Positions 7,808 to 18,238 of a stretch of DNA of 64,000 bases are shown piece by piece; the first letter of the stretch is position 1, and each line of letters opens with the position of its first letter. The DNA is from Coleofasciculus sp. FACHB-T130 (GTDB lineage Bacteria; Cyanobacteriota; Cyanobacteriia; Cyanobacteriales; FACHB-T130), in the NCBI RefSeq assembly GCF_014695375.1, contig NZ_JACJOG010000053.1, forward strand, positions 186,001-250,000, read 5' to 3'. Both the position numbers and the translations under genes were made by a program. The notes beneath the pieces are model-generated. The model worked only from the letters and a program-made list of their open reading frames with translations, did not search any database and was not told the DNA's origin.

Positions 7808-9658
7808 ATGGCAAGCATTCGGGATATCCTCGGTTATTACCGAAAATATCGAATCGTCGCGCTTTTAAGTATTGCGGCATCTAGTCTCTTTGAAATCATC
7901 GATCTGGTAGTTCCTTACACAATTGGGCAGATTCTCAACGTACTGTCCGGTCAACCGCTGGATCGGGGATTGCAAAATGCGATCGCTCTCATCGCTGAAG
8001 TTAGCAACTTACCGGCAAATCGATTCCTTTCCCTCTCAGTGCTAATGGGATTAATCTTGTTAGTCACCGTCGTTAGAGCGCCCATTCAGCCTTGGCTCGG
8101 CATCTGGTTTCACTGGGATACAGCCTTGCGATCGCGTCGAGACCACAGCATAAAAGTCCTCGAAAAAATCGTCACTCTACCGCTAGAATTTTACGAAGAA
8201 AACAACCCCGGACGAATCGCCGGACGAGTTGCTAGAGGACTCGCTAATCACACCTGGACTTATCCTGAAGTCGCCGGACAGTTGATTCCCAAACTCGTTC
8301 GGGTGCTGGGTATCTTTGCGATGATCTGGCTAATTGAGTGGCGAATTGCCGTAATTTTCCTAATTTCCTTCATCTTCATCCTCAGCTTCACCCTCAAAGA
8401 CCTCAAGCAACTGAGCGATCGCGAACAGAAACTGGATCGATATCAGGAAAATACCGAAAGTCGTACTTCGGAAATTATTACCAACATTAAAACCGTCAAA
8501 GCCTTTGCCACCGAACAGAGAGAACTGGAGCGTCAACGACAGCGCCTAGAGCGGGAGTTCAAAGTTGTTGACTACCGCATTCATAGAGGTTACGTCATCC
8601 TAGCTACTTCCCAAAGGACGATCATCCAGTTTTGTGTCTTTCTAGTACTTGGTTTGACCCTCAACGCCACCTTACAGGGAAAGATTTCACTAGGACACTT
8701 CGTTACTACGTTGACCATCTCCAGCATGGCCTACTCGGAGCTAGAACCTATTAGCAACCTCGCTGAGATATTTGCTCGTCGCTATGCCTCCATGCTCCGG
8801 TTCCACGAGTTCATGCACCTACCTGTAGGCGTAGATGCGGTCATTCTGTCTCAAACCAGAACGCAGACGGCAGAAGGAGGAACTCAGGATTCTCGGGGTT
8901 CTGAATTGTCCTATCAATTTACCGGCAAAGTCGAATTTTCCCATCTGAGCTTTGGCTATGACAGCGATCGCCCAGTTTTAGAAAACATTAACCTACTCAT
9001 CGAACCTTATCAAACTGTAGCGCTGGTGGGGCGTTCGGGGTCGGGTAAGTCTACCTTAGTCAAGCTTCTGTTCCGGTATTTTGAACCCCATCAAGGTCAG
9101 ATTTTAATGGATGGTCAAGACATTCGCACTTTGGATGTCACTGGCTATCGGCGGCGTCTGGCAATTGTTCACCAGGAAGTAGATATTTTCAACGGGACGT
9201 TGCTTGAAAACCTTACCTATGGCAACCCCAAAGCTACGGTTGAACAGGTTCAGGAAGCTTGCCGCATTGCCAGAGTAGACGAAGTCATTGAGCATCTGCC
9301 GCAAGGGTACTACACCGTTGTTGGAGAGCGGGGAATGCGCCTGTCTGGGGGACAACGACAGCGCTTGGGAATTGCTAGGGCACTCTTGGTCGATCCAGAT
9401 ATCCTCATCTTTGATGAAGCAACTTCTAGCCTCGACTACGAATCTGAGCGCTCAATTCAGTTAGCAATGCGTAGCATCCTTGGCACCCGCACCACCATTA
9501 TCATTGCTCACAGACTTAGTACCATCCGGGAAGCAGACAAAATTGTAGTTCTCGATCAAGGTCAAATTGTAGAAGTCGGCAGCCATGCTGAACTACTGCA
9601 CCGCAAAGGAATTTACCGACGTTTGCACTCCCTACAAGAAACAGGTGAGCTACTCTAA
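7808..9658 (+). CDS. ABC exporter, fused permease and ATPase
   Basis: A 616-residue half-transporter that probably works as a dimer in the inner membrane to export a lipid, peptide or drug. The N-terminal part (about 1-320) is a type-1 exporter membrane domain. The C-terminal ATPase has GRSGSGKST (Walker A), LSGGQRQRLGIARALL (signature), DILIFDEATSSLD (Walker B) and AHRLST (H-loop). The substrate is not deducible. ATG 7808 follows AAGAAAG and is preferred to the TTG at 7781. A 20-residue stretch before the ATPase (SQTRTQTAEG region) is a variable linker. Confidence 0.9.
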   Translation: MASIRDILGYYRKYRIVALLSIAASSLFEIIDLVVPYTIGQILNVLSGQPLDRGLQNAIALIAEVSNLPANRFLSLSVLMGLILLVTVVRAPIQPWLGIWFHWDTALRSRRDHSIKVLEKIVTLPLEFYEENNPGRIAGRVARGLANHTWTYPEVAGQLIPKLVRVLGIFAMIWLIEWRIAVIFLISFIFILSFTLKDLKQLSDREQKLDRYQENTESRTSEIITNIKTVKAFATEQRELERQRQRLEREFKVVDYRIHRGYVILATSQRTIIQFCVFLVLGLTLNATLQGKISLGHFVTTLTISSMAYSELEPISNLAEIFARRYASMLRFHEFMHLPVGVDAVILSQTRTQTAEGGTQDSRGSELSYQFTGKVEFSHLSFGYDSDRPVLENINLLIEPYQTVALVGRSGSGKSTLVKLLFRYFEPHQGQILMDGQDIRTLDVTGYRRRLAIVHQEVDIFNGTLLENLTYGNPKATVEQVQEACRIARVDEVIEHLPQGYYTVVGERGMRLSGGQRQRLGIARALLVDPDILIFDEATSSLDYESERSIQLAMRSILGTRTTIIIAHRLSTIREADKIVVLDQGQIVEVGSHAELLHRKGIYRRLHSLQETGELL

Positions 9659-10843
<1,185 letters not shown>

Positions 10844-10958
10844 TTCAGAAGACAGGGATCAATGTAGGAGTAAGCGATGTAGATTCCCGCTCTCATCCTG
10901 CTACTTGCACTGTCCGTCACTTTTTCCACAGCTATAAAATCAATTTTCAAAAAAACTT

Positions 10959-10986
10959 TTGCATTTCCCAAACCTTGTGCTACGAT
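10959..10986 (+). promoter_or_regulatory. Probable sigma70-type promoter for tRNA-Tyr
   Basis: TTGCAT (10959-10964) and TACGAT (10981-10986) are separated by 16 bp and end 20 bp before the tRNA. The match to consensus is reasonable, not perfect. Confidence 0.45.
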
Positions 10987-11005
10987 TATTAATCGTGGAA
11001 CAAAT

Positions 11006-11090
11006 GGGTCGATGCCCGAGTGGTTAATGGGGGCGGACTGTAAATCCGCTGGCTATGCCTACGCTGGTTCAAATCCAGCTCGGCCCACCA
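11006..11090 (+). tRNA. tRNA-Tyr (GTA)
   Basis: An 85-base tRNA with a long variable arm (class II). Acceptor GGGTCGA pairs with TCGGCCC; the anticodon stem GCGGA/TCCGC holds the loop CTGTAAA; the T-arm is GCTGG-TTCAAAT-CCAGC. The 3' CCA is encoded. Confidence 0.93.
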
Positions 11091-11178
11091 CGCAACAAAA
11101 GTTCTAAGCCATAAGTTTTGAGTTATTCTTTAATTAAGGTAACCGACTCAAAATTTAACGTTTATAACTTATAAAACT

Positions 11179-11250
11179 GCCCGTGTGGCTCAGTGGTAGA
11201 GCACACCCTTGGTAAGGGTGAGGTCACGAGTTCAATCCTCGTCACGGGCT
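11179..11250 (+). tRNA. tRNA-Thr (GGT)
   Basis: Acceptor GCCCGTG/CACGGGC; anticodon stem CACCC/GGGTG with loop TTGGTAA; T-arm ACGAG-TTCAATC-CTCGT. It is 88 bp downstream of tRNA-Tyr and probably co-transcribed. A T-run (TTTTT) follows directly. No CCA is encoded. Confidence 0.93.
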
Positions 11251-12045
11251 TTTTCAGCAAATAACTTAATCAAAGTTTTATTCGGATGAGCTTACTTCAG
11301 AAGTCATGTTTCTGGAGATTCTACCCAATCTTTTAGATATCCAGGAAGTATCTTCTTCATGAGAGTACACGCATAGCTCTCTAACTAGAGATATGCAACT
11401 GATAACTTATTTTCTGACCGCTTTTAAAGAGTCTAGAGGTGCTATAGATGAAAAACTTTAGCAGCTAAAGATAGGATGATTAAATCGCCTATAAGCAATG
11501 AGCGGCTTGATTTGTCAGTAGCTAAATACACGTCATACATTGCAGAATCCTGTGGCAGTATTGATGAATTCAGATTCCTACAAGCAAGAATGACAATTTA
11601 TCACCTATTTACATAATTCTTAGGTTCCAAAAATATAAGGGGCTCCTAAAGCAATAGATGACTCGCAATTTCTCTAATCGAGCTTTGACAAAAATACTAA
11701 AAAAACTCGTGTAGAGTGTCGCTAACCCTAAAAGAGCTGGCTGATTCTAATCGATCGTGCTTTATAGCCAAAAATTAACTTGGTTGTGGCGGTATTAAGA
11801 ACAGGTCACGAGCTATAAACCTTATGATGATAACTACGCTGGTGTTGTTGCCTTGCGCCCCAAGACAAACGCATCTTATCTGTGAAATACCTACTCGACA
11901 AGGGGTTCAAGCATTTAGGTTTAAGGCTGAGCAACTGATAAAATTCCTACGGGGAGAGACATCCAGCATTTTAGATGCGTTTTCCCTGCCTTATGCACCT
12001 TTATTACCCAATTTTTGAAAATAAGGATTTTTATTGAGTTAAAAC
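11251..12045. other. Long non-coding gap
   Basis: About 800 bp between the tRNA-Tyr/Thr pair and tRNA-Arg. The first 500 bp are AT-rich with stops in all frames. A 64-codon frame at 11824-12018 has no ribosome-binding site and no recognisable motif, so it is not called. No repeat or RNA gene was recognised. Confidence 0.4.
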
Positions 12046-12118
12046 GGGTGCGGAGGGACTCGAACCCCCGACAAACTGCTTAGAAGGCAGCTACTCTATC
12101 CACCTGAGTTACGCACCC
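12046..12118 (-). tRNA. tRNA-Arg (TCT)
   Basis: Reverse-strand cloverleaf: acceptor GGGTGCG/CGCACCC, D-arm ACTC/GAGT, anticodon stem GCTGC/GCAGT with loop CTTCTAA, T-arm GGGGG-TTCGAGT-CCCTC. No CCA is encoded. Confidence 0.92.
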
Positions 12119-12439
12119 ACATGAAAATGGATCGCCAAACTTGGCTCTGTCGTAGATTGTATCTGTGCCGAGTGCTGCAAAGCAACCCAGAAAGCCAAAG
12201 CTTTCCAAATATATCGCTCAAGCAGCTTTAAGCTCAATGTAAACTAGAAACCAACATACCCAGACGTTTGGATACGATAGTGTATTAGTCAAGGCGATAG
12301 GCGCTACGCGGACGCTCTCGCGGCGTTGTCCGATTTTATCCCAGCACCAGGGCTGGATCGCGCCCTTATATAGTTTCGTGGCGATCGCTTTTTAGCCGCA
12401 CCACGCCCCCGGCCAAGTCAGGAGTCATTTGCCAGTGTC
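12119..12439. other. Non-coding gap with a GC-rich repeat-like stretch
   Basis: Around 12296-12332 the text GGCGCTACGCGGACGCTCTC and the following CGCGGCGTTGTCCG are GC-rich and partly self-complementary (CGGAC/GTCCG), unlike the surroundings. It resembles dispersed GC-rich repeats common in cyanobacteria. No gene is visible. Confidence 0.4.
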
Positions 12440-13099
12440 ATGTTTATTCTGAAACGGCAGGATGTTGAAATTTCTAGCATTCAGCACCCCAAGCGGGAGC
12501 AACAGATCCCGATTCTCACTTATCAGGGGCAAACCTTTCGCTTGATCAGTGTATTTGCAGCTAATCAAGCAGAAGAAGCCAGAGCCTTTTGGCGAGACCT
12601 TACCGATAACCGTGGCAAAGCCTGCGTTTTGCTGGAAGAGCCAGATCGGTATAGCGTCTGGGGCAAAATTCGTCTAGATCAGCTGGCTGCGGAGGCTAGT
12701 AGTGACGTCAAAATTGTCCCTCTCGCCCAAGCTTGCCTTTTGTTGCTCCAGGCGGTTTACATAGACGTTGAAGACCTATTAGGAAACAGACAAGCCGGAT
12801 TATTTCAAAAAGACCTTAGCGATGTCTTCCGTCAGTGGCACTTTCCCAGTGCGGATGGGCCGGAAGCTGTGAAAAACTTGCTAACAATGGACCCTTTGAG
12901 TAGCCTCCAAATTCCCCCTTGGGAGGAACATCATCTGATCACCTTGTTACAAGAACTGCATCGCTTGGGTAAGGAATATTTCGGCAATACCCACTTTGCC
13001 CAAGGAGTAAAGGATACATTACAAGATATGCAACCAGGAGAGCGGTCTCAGTTCCTGGAGTGGCTAAATCAATCTCCCCTAGGTAAGCTGTGGCGCTAA
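12440..13099 (+). CDS. Conserved cyanobacterial protein of unknown function (Npun_F0813-like)
   Basis: A 219-residue soluble protein without signal peptide or membrane span. The start MFILKRQDVEIS and the phrases YQGQTFRLISVFAANQ and WGKIRLDQ recall the cyanobacterial family named after Npun_F0813, as far as I remember; this is not verified. It has no enzymatic motif. The C-terminal third is helical (HHLITLLQELHRLGKEYFG, then LNQSPLGKLWR). The ATG at 12440 is preceded by CAGGAG at a rather long spacing. Confidence 0.65.
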   Translation: MFILKRQDVEISSIQHPKREQQIPILTYQGQTFRLISVFAANQAEEARAFWRDLTDNRGKACVLLEEPDRYSVWGKIRLDQLAAEASSDVKIVPLAQACLLLLQAVYIDVEDLLGNRQAGLFQKDLSDVFRQWHFPSADGPEAVKNLLTMDPLSSLQIPPWEEHHLITLLQELHRLGKEYFGNTHFAQGVKDTLQDMQPGERSQFLEWLNQSPLGKLWR

Positions 13100-13238
13100 T
13101 CTAAAAAATGTTTGGGAAATATGCCAAAGCTTGCATTAAGATGAGACACTTGCGCTTCTTAAAGGAGATTTGTTAGCAGATTATTAATTGAATTGCATTT
13201 GCGATTAAACCTTGCGTGCATCCTTGTTTTGAAAAACT

Positions 13239-14303
13239 ATGAGCAGTTCTTTAGAAAAGTCATCGGAAAAAGTATCCGGTTTACAATCCCTTCTGAGCGT
13301 ACAGACAGTAATCGTTGCGGGAATAATCTGGGGTGTGCTAGCGCTACTGTATTTTCTGCTGTTTAGCATTTCTGCGCCCGGAGAGGAGCGTCCGCTTTGG
13401 TACTCGATTGGAACTTACATTTTTGAAGAGGTAGCTTACCTAGGCGCAGCAGTGCTGTGTTTTAGAAACTGGCGCAGTCCCCAGATTGTTAGCGGACGTA
13501 ACGTCTGGCTGGGATTTGGACTGGGGATGTTGTGCTATTTTCTCGGGAACCTGTTGTTTTGCTACTGGGAACTGGTTTTACACCAAGAACCCATTGTGTC
13601 ACCTGGGGATTTGTTTTTTGTCCCTGCCTATTTATTTCTTGCCTGGGGAATGATTTTAGCTGTCATCTCACGGCGACTGAATCTAGAAGTTTGGCAGTGG
13701 GCAACCGTTGCAGCGATCGCAGTTGCCGGAATTGCCTTGGCAGTCTGGTTACAGGTTGCCTCCCCGAATAATGCATCCGCTGCAACCCCACCTTTACCCG
13801 TAGGAACAACACAGGGAACAACACAGATAGCGAAGGCGACTTCACCCAAGAAAGCGATCGCTGCCACCAAAGCACAAGCAGTCAATAAAACCGCTACTGT
13901 GGTGAAAACAGCACAAGCAAAACCCTCTGCTCCTACTGGAGAGAATCAGGCTCCAGCCTGGGTTCTATCAGTAGAAAAGTTTCTAGAGCCATTAGGAACC
14001 TTTTTGAACATTTTTTACGTTGTTAGCGATATCTTTCTGTTGATCGTTGCCTCGACCGTATTGCTAGCCTTTTGGGGGGGTCGTTTTTCTCAGTCTTGGC
14101 GGATGATTGCTGGGGCAGCTTTTTCATACTACGTTGCTGATATGTGGCTGAAATACGCCGATAAATTCATTGGTGATGATTATCAAAGCGGAGGACTATT
14201 GGAAGTATTTTGGGTCTTCAGCGGCGTCCTGTTTGCCATTGGCGCTGTCCTGGAATTTGATACATCCAGTCGTTCCCGTCGTAGCGGACGCAAACGTGCT
14301 TAG
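13239..14303 (+). CDS. Multi-span membrane protein of unknown function
   Basis: A 354-residue protein with about seven or eight hydrophobic spans: roughly residues 25-50, 60-78, 88-108, 128-145, 150-172, then after a gap 260-285, 292-308 and 325-342. A loop of about 60 residues (175-235) is Ala/Thr/Lys-rich and low in complexity. The C-terminus is basic (SRSRRSGRKRA) and probably cytoplasmic. No transporter or kinase motif is visible. It is followed after 8 bp by the acidic HTH protein gene, so the two are probably co-transcribed. Confidence 0.65.
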   Translation: MSSSLEKSSEKVSGLQSLLSVQTVIVAGIIWGVLALLYFLLFSISAPGEERPLWYSIGTYIFEEVAYLGAAVLCFRNWRSPQIVSGRNVWLGFGLGMLCYFLGNLLFCYWELVLHQEPIVSPGDLFFVPAYLFLAWGMILAVISRRLNLEVWQWATVAAIAVAGIALAVWLQVASPNNASAATPPLPVGTTQGTTQIAKATSPKKAIAATKAQAVNKTATVVKTAQAKPSAPTGENQAPAWVLSVEKFLEPLGTFLNIFYVVSDIFLLIVASTVLLAFWGGRFSQSWRMIAGAAFSYYVADMWLKYADKFIGDDYQSGGLLEVFWVFSGVLFAIGAVLEFDTSSRSRRSGRKRA

Positions 14304-14311
14304 GAAGTAGC

Positions 14312-15325
14312 ATGAGTGTGAGAAAACTCTCCGAATTAGATAAGCGCGACATCCTCAACCTGTATCGACAGCCAGGAGAGACAACCTCAACCCTGGCTAG
14401 TCGTTATGATGTCAGTAATTCAACGATTAGCCGTCTTTTAAAAAGTCGTCTATCAGAGCCAGAATATGAAGCCCTAATCCAGCAAAAGCGAACCAATCGC
14501 TCCCATTCAATTTCCGAACCTGCCACTGAAGCTGACGACGAGCCAGTAGAAACATCGCTGACCGCATCGGTAAAGAGCGAAGAATCCTTTCCCCACACTC
14601 AAGAATCTTTTGCAGATAGTGATAGTGAGGAATCATTAGAGGCAAGCCCTACCGCCCCACGGAGGCGTCGCAGGCGCTCCTCAGTCTCTACAGAGGAAGA
14701 GAGGGCACAAGAGCAAGAAAACATTCCTTCCGAAATTTTCCCTGGGATCAATTCTTCTCTGCCACTTTTTCAGCTGGCTGTGGATGCCGCACCAAGTAAC
14801 AACCCCGATCTACTTGATAACAATTACAGTGCAGAAGCCAGTGTCATAGAAGAGATGCTGGGGGAAGACCTGACGGATTTAGAAGACGACGAGGACGAGG
14901 ACGACGAGGATGACGACGACGATTTAGAAGACCTCCAAGACGAAGACGACTGGGATGATACGCCAACTCTAGAAAGTCCGATTCCAGCAGGAACCTTTAA
15001 GCGACAAAACCGTGCTAGCGTTCAAGTCTTACCGCTATCTAACGCGGTGCTTCCTAAAACCTGCTACTTAGTTGTAGACCGAGCAGCAGAATTAATCGCC
15101 AGACCCCTGCGAGAGTTCAGCGATCTTGGACAAATTCCTGCCCAAGAAGTTCAACAGAGAACACTACCAGTTTTCGATAACCATCGGGTAGCTCGTAGGT
15201 TCTCGAACCGCACCCAACGAGTGATTAAAGTTCCAGATGGCAGGATGCTTCAGAAAACTTGTTCGCAACTGCAAGCTAAAGGAATTACTCGCTTGCTGAT
15301 TGATGGTCAAGTTTATTCGTTATAA
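14312..15325 (+). CDS. Helix-turn-helix protein with long acidic linker
   Basis: A 337-residue protein in three parts. Residues 5-47 are a helix-turn-helix of the transposase/Psq type (ILNLYRQPGETTSTLASRYD, then SNSTISRLLKSRL). Residues 60-235 are a disordered linker with a basic patch at 117-122 and an acidic run at 187-216, nearly all Asp/Glu. Residues 245-337 are a compact C-terminal domain (KTCYLVVDRAAELIARPL; ITRLLIDGQVYSL). No transposase catalytic domain is present, so it is more likely a DNA-binding regulator. It lies 8 bp after the membrane protein gene and 6 bp before the sulfite-oxidase-like gene. Confidence 0.65.
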   Translation: MSVRKLSELDKRDILNLYRQPGETTSTLASRYDVSNSTISRLLKSRLSEPEYEALIQQKRTNRSHSISEPATEADDEPVETSLTASVKSEESFPHTQESFADSDSEESLEASPTAPRRRRRRSSVSTEEERAQEQENIPSEIFPGINSSLPLFQLAVDAAPSNNPDLLDNNYSAEASVIEEMLGEDLTDLEDDEDEDDEDDDDDLEDLQDEDDWDDTPTLESPIPAGTFKRQNRASVQVLPLSNAVLPKTCYLVVDRAAELIARPLREFSDLGQIPAQEVQQRTLPVFDNHRVARRFSNRTQRVIKVPDGRMLQKTCSQLQAKGITRLLIDGQVYSL

Positions 15326-15331
15326 GAGGCA

Positions 15332-16390
15332 GTGGTGAAACGCCGTCAAGTTCTCAAACAGCTGCTACAAACATCCGGCGGGCTGATTGCGGCTAGCTTG
15401 CTCCCAGGCTGCCAGTTAACAGGGTCCGTAGAGCCGCTGTTTTTGCTTGACCTGCTCAAGCCAGACTCAAAACTGCCAAAACACCTGCTCACGCCATTGA
15501 GCGAATTTTATGTGCAATCTTACGCCTTGCCGCCTAGGATTAACCTGGACAACTGGCGGTTAAAGGTGACGGGTGCTGTTGCCCAGCCGCTGACGCTGAC
15601 TTTTCAAGACATCATGGCAGCGCCGCAGGAAAATTTCTATTTGACAATGGAATGCATCGGCAATCCCACTGGCGGCAACCTGATTGGAAACGCTCAGTGG
15701 ACGGGTACCCCTTTGCTACCTTTTCTAGAGCAAGCTGGTGTTAAATCAGAGGCGATAGAATTTAGGCTGCACGGAGCTGATTCCTACGAAACAACATTGC
15801 CAGTTGCAGAAGTCATGAGACAAGAAGTGCGACTGGTTCACCAGATGAATGGCGAAGCTCTCAATCAGTCGCATGGCTATCCTTTACGCATCATTATTCC
15901 CGGTCACTTTGGTCAGAAGCAACCCAAATGGCTAGTCGAGATTGAAGCTGTCAGCAGCCAGAAGCGAGGTTTTTGGGAACGTCAGGGCTGGTCTAATACC
16001 GCAGAAATTCCTACTCATGCGCTGATGCGCCAAGTACAAAACACTCGCGTTTGGAACAGGCAGCATCGGGTGCATTTGGGGCGCACGGGTGAAATAGGTT
16101 GGGAAAGCGGCATTTTGATTGCTGGTGTTGCCTTGGACAAATCTAGTCCGATTACAGCCATTGAGGTAAGTACCAACGATGGTAAGATTTGGCAGAATGC
16201 CGAGCAGAATCAACCGCCATCTGCCCATGAGTGGACGCTCTGGCGTTATTTGTGGATGCCCCAGCAGCCGGGAAATTATACTTTACTTGTTCGCGCAACG
16301 TCTTTACGCCAACAGCAGCAACTGAAAGATGATAATCGGATGGATGGTAGTAGTGGCGTTCTGCGAATTCAAGTAAATTTGCAAGCCTAA
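15332..16390 (+). CDS. Sulfite-oxidase-family molybdopterin enzyme, exported lipoprotein
   Basis: A 352-residue molybdenum-cofactor oxidoreductase. The N-terminus has a twin-arginine-like KRRQVLKQ stretch, a hydrophobic core and a lipobox LLPGC with Cys27, so it is probably folded first and then anchored outside the inner membrane. The core has YLTMECIGNPTGG, where Cys108 should bind molybdenum. The C-terminal part (about 235-350) is the Mo-co dimerisation, Ig-like domain (VSTNDGKIWQNAE). Members oxidise sulfite or reduce oxidised methionine; which applies here is not shown. It starts with GTG (two in tandem, 15332 or 15335). Confidence 0.85.
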   Translation: MVKRRQVLKQLLQTSGGLIAASLLPGCQLTGSVEPLFLLDLLKPDSKLPKHLLTPLSEFYVQSYALPPRINLDNWRLKVTGAVAQPLTLTFQDIMAAPQENFYLTMECIGNPTGGNLIGNAQWTGTPLLPFLEQAGVKSEAIEFRLHGADSYETTLPVAEVMRQEVRLVHQMNGEALNQSHGYPLRIIIPGHFGQKQPKWLVEIEAVSSQKRGFWERQGWSNTAEIPTHALMRQVQNTRVWNRQHRVHLGRTGEIGWESGILIAGVALDKSSPITAIEVSTNDGKIWQNAEQNQPPSAHEWTLWRYLWMPQQPGNYTLLVRATSLRQQQQLKDDNRMDGSSGVLRIQVNLQA

Positions 16391-16925
16391 ACGCTAGCTC
16401 TTCAGCGATTTAAGACAATTGAGAAATCAGCAAGAAACGCGAAGTTTTGTGTCTTTGTTTAAAATAGGTTTTGAGAAACGGATGCTTGTGTAGGATGTAT
16501 GGCAGTCTTCCCACACACCCAAGCAGAGTAATCTCTGTCATGGATGAATCTTCGCTAGAAAACTATGTTGATTGTTGAATAACACTTCACCTGTCTATAA
16601 AAATTAGAGGAATTTATAGATAAACTGACCACCGTATTTTTACGGAAAATAGGTTTTGTAGAGGATTGTTATTAGAAAAATTACTTAATTATTGAGTTTT
16701 AAGAAAATATAAAAAAATATTTGTTACATCATCTACTTGAACCTTATAAGGAGGGTAATCTAGAGAAGTAAAATATTGATTAAGGCGTCGGCAAATAACA
16801 GATAAAAACTGGAATGAAGAAAGATTCTGTTATAAAAAAAGCCGCAGAAAATGCGGCTATTTAGCCAGGTAAGATTCGTTTCAAGTCTCTTCAACAGTTT
16901 ATATAAACTAGGGAGCGATCGCGCT
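16391..16925. other. Long AT-rich gap with hairpins
   Basis: About 535 bp without a supported gene. TGCTTG (about 16485) and CAAGCA (about 16522) enclose a partly paired 43-base segment. CCGTA faces TACGG at about 16633-16646. A GGAGGG sequence near 16752 has no start codon at working distance. A reverse-strand terminator lies at 16834-16858. Confidence 0.4.
16834..16858 (-). terminator. Reverse-strand intrinsic terminator, orphan
   Basis: Read on the reverse strand: AGCCGCA, loop TTTTC, TGCGGCT, then seven Ts. This is a textbook terminator, but the only gene to its right runs the other way. Read on the + strand it has no T-run. Confidence 0.65.
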
Positions 16926-17831
16926 ATGGAAGTAAGCCATTTACTTAAGCTTTATGAAGACGGACAAAGAGACTTTGCCGGGATCGATCTTAACGGAAGT
17001 GACTTGAGGGGAGTGACGCTCATTGGGGTCAATCTCACGGGCGCTAACCTGAGAGGAGCTAATCTGAGTCGAGCTTTCCTAACAAAGTCAGACTTAACGG
17101 GTGCTTGTCTAAACTGGGCCGATCTAAGTTTTATCAAACTGAGTGAAGGCAAACTGGTAGAAGCAGACTTGACGAAAGCGAACCTCAGTGGAGCGTTTCT
17201 AGTGAAGTCAAAATTGCCTGGAGCCAAACTGAGCGGTGCAAATCTCAGCAGTGCTAATCTTCGAGTAGCTAACCTTTGGGGTGCTAATCTCTGTGGAGCA
17301 AATATGCAAAGGATTAATCTGCGGGAAGCAAATCTCAGTGGCGTTAACCTTAGTTGGGCTAATTTGTGCGAAGCGAGACTCACAGGCGCGAAATTGTATG
17401 GCGCTTCCTTAAATGGTGTTAACTTCAGAAGAGCTTTTTTAAAAGGATTAGACCTGGGCGGAGTCGATTTAGAGGGAGCCAACCTTAATGATGCCAGACT
17501 GAGTGGCGCTAACCTGGAAGGCGCTAACCTAAGCGCAGTAGATCTCAGCCAAGCGACACTGCGTAGGGCCAATCTGAAAGGAGCAGATCTGCGGGGAGCA
17601 AACCTGGCAAAGGCGTCTTTGGAAGGGGCAGACTTAAGCTGGACGATTCTGAGTAGAGCAAACTTGAGTGAAGCCGATTTGAGTGAGGCAAAGCTGGTAG
17701 GAACTAACTTGGAAGATGCTCAAATGAATGGCGCTGTGCTGCCATCAGAACACCAAAACTCATACTCAGAAGCAACTGTTAGTGGTAGTGTGACACCTTT
17801 TGAACAACCAGTTAGAGCAATGGTTGGGTAG
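16926..17831 (+). CDS. Pentapeptide-repeat protein
   Basis: A 301-residue protein that from about residue 18 to 275 is almost entirely A(D/N)LxG-type pentapeptides (for example LSGANLSSANLRVANL), about 50 in all. Such proteins fold as a right-handed four-sided beta helix. There is no signal peptide or membrane span, so it should be cytosolic. Function is not predictable: family members range from gyrase protectors to structural proteins, and cyanobacteria carry many. The ATG at 16926 begins MEVSHLLKLYEDGQRDFAGI, the usual N-terminal cap of this type. Confidence 0.85.
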   Translation: MEVSHLLKLYEDGQRDFAGIDLNGSDLRGVTLIGVNLTGANLRGANLSRAFLTKSDLTGACLNWADLSFIKLSEGKLVEADLTKANLSGAFLVKSKLPGAKLSGANLSSANLRVANLWGANLCGANMQRINLREANLSGVNLSWANLCEARLTGAKLYGASLNGVNFRRAFLKGLDLGGVDLEGANLNDARLSGANLEGANLSAVDLSQATLRRANLKGADLRGANLAKASLEGADLSWTILSRANLSEADLSEAKLVGTNLEDAQMNGAVLPSEHQNSYSEATVSGSVTPFEQPVRAMVG

Positions 17832-17896
17832 TTGGGAGAAAGCTAACTGATAATTTCTGATAGATTTGGGATTTTTTGTGGACTAAATTACAGGTT

Positions 17897-18238
17897 ATGG
17901 ATCGCGATTCTGGTACAACTCGTTACGCTGTAGTGTTCGTAACGGCGTCTTCGCGACAAGAGGCAGAAGCGATCGCGCAAAATTTAGTTGCATCCCAGCT
18001 AGCGGCTTGCGTTAACTTAATGCCAGTGCATTCTGTCTATACTTGGCAAGGTAAGGTTAACTCAGAAGAGGAATGGCAGCTAATCATTAAAACAGATTTA
18101 GCGCACTTCCCCGCCCTCGAAGCCAAGATTCGAGAGTTGCACTCTTATGAAGTACCAGAAATTATTGCTTTGCCAATCTTAGCTGGCTCTCCACCCTACC
18201 TTCAGTGGATTTCAGATAATGTGAGAAATTACCTGTAG
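17897..18238 (+). CDS. cutA: CutA1 divalent-cation tolerance protein
   Basis: A 113-residue protein of the trimeric CutA1 family. Visible family blocks are YAVVFVTASSRQEAEAIA, LAACVNLMPVHSVYTWQGKV and HSYEVPEIIALPI. In bacteria it is linked to copper tolerance; the biochemical role is unclear. The ATG at 17897 gives a usual N-terminus; an in-frame TTG at 17876 is possible. The 3' end overlaps by 10 bp the tail of a decayed gene on the other strand. Confidence 0.9.
   Translation: MDRDSGTTRYAVVFVTASSRQEAEAIAQNLVASQLAACVNLMPVHSVYTWQGKVNSEEEWQLIIKTDLAHFPALEAKIRELHSYEVPEIIALPILAGSPPYLQWISDNVRNYL

Noticed and set aside
11824-12018. A 64-codon open frame in the tRNA gap
   Set aside because: No ribosome-binding site, no motif, composition like its non-coding surroundings.
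14312-15325. Transposase, because of the HTH
   Set aside because: No catalytic DDE or similar domain, no inverted ends, and tight operon spacing with both neighbours.
16952-17572. A 206-codon reverse frame inside the pentapeptide gene
   Set aside because: It is the mirror of a highly repetitive gene, whose codon pattern keeps the reverse frame open; the Leu/Arg/Ala/Pro repeats are an artefact.
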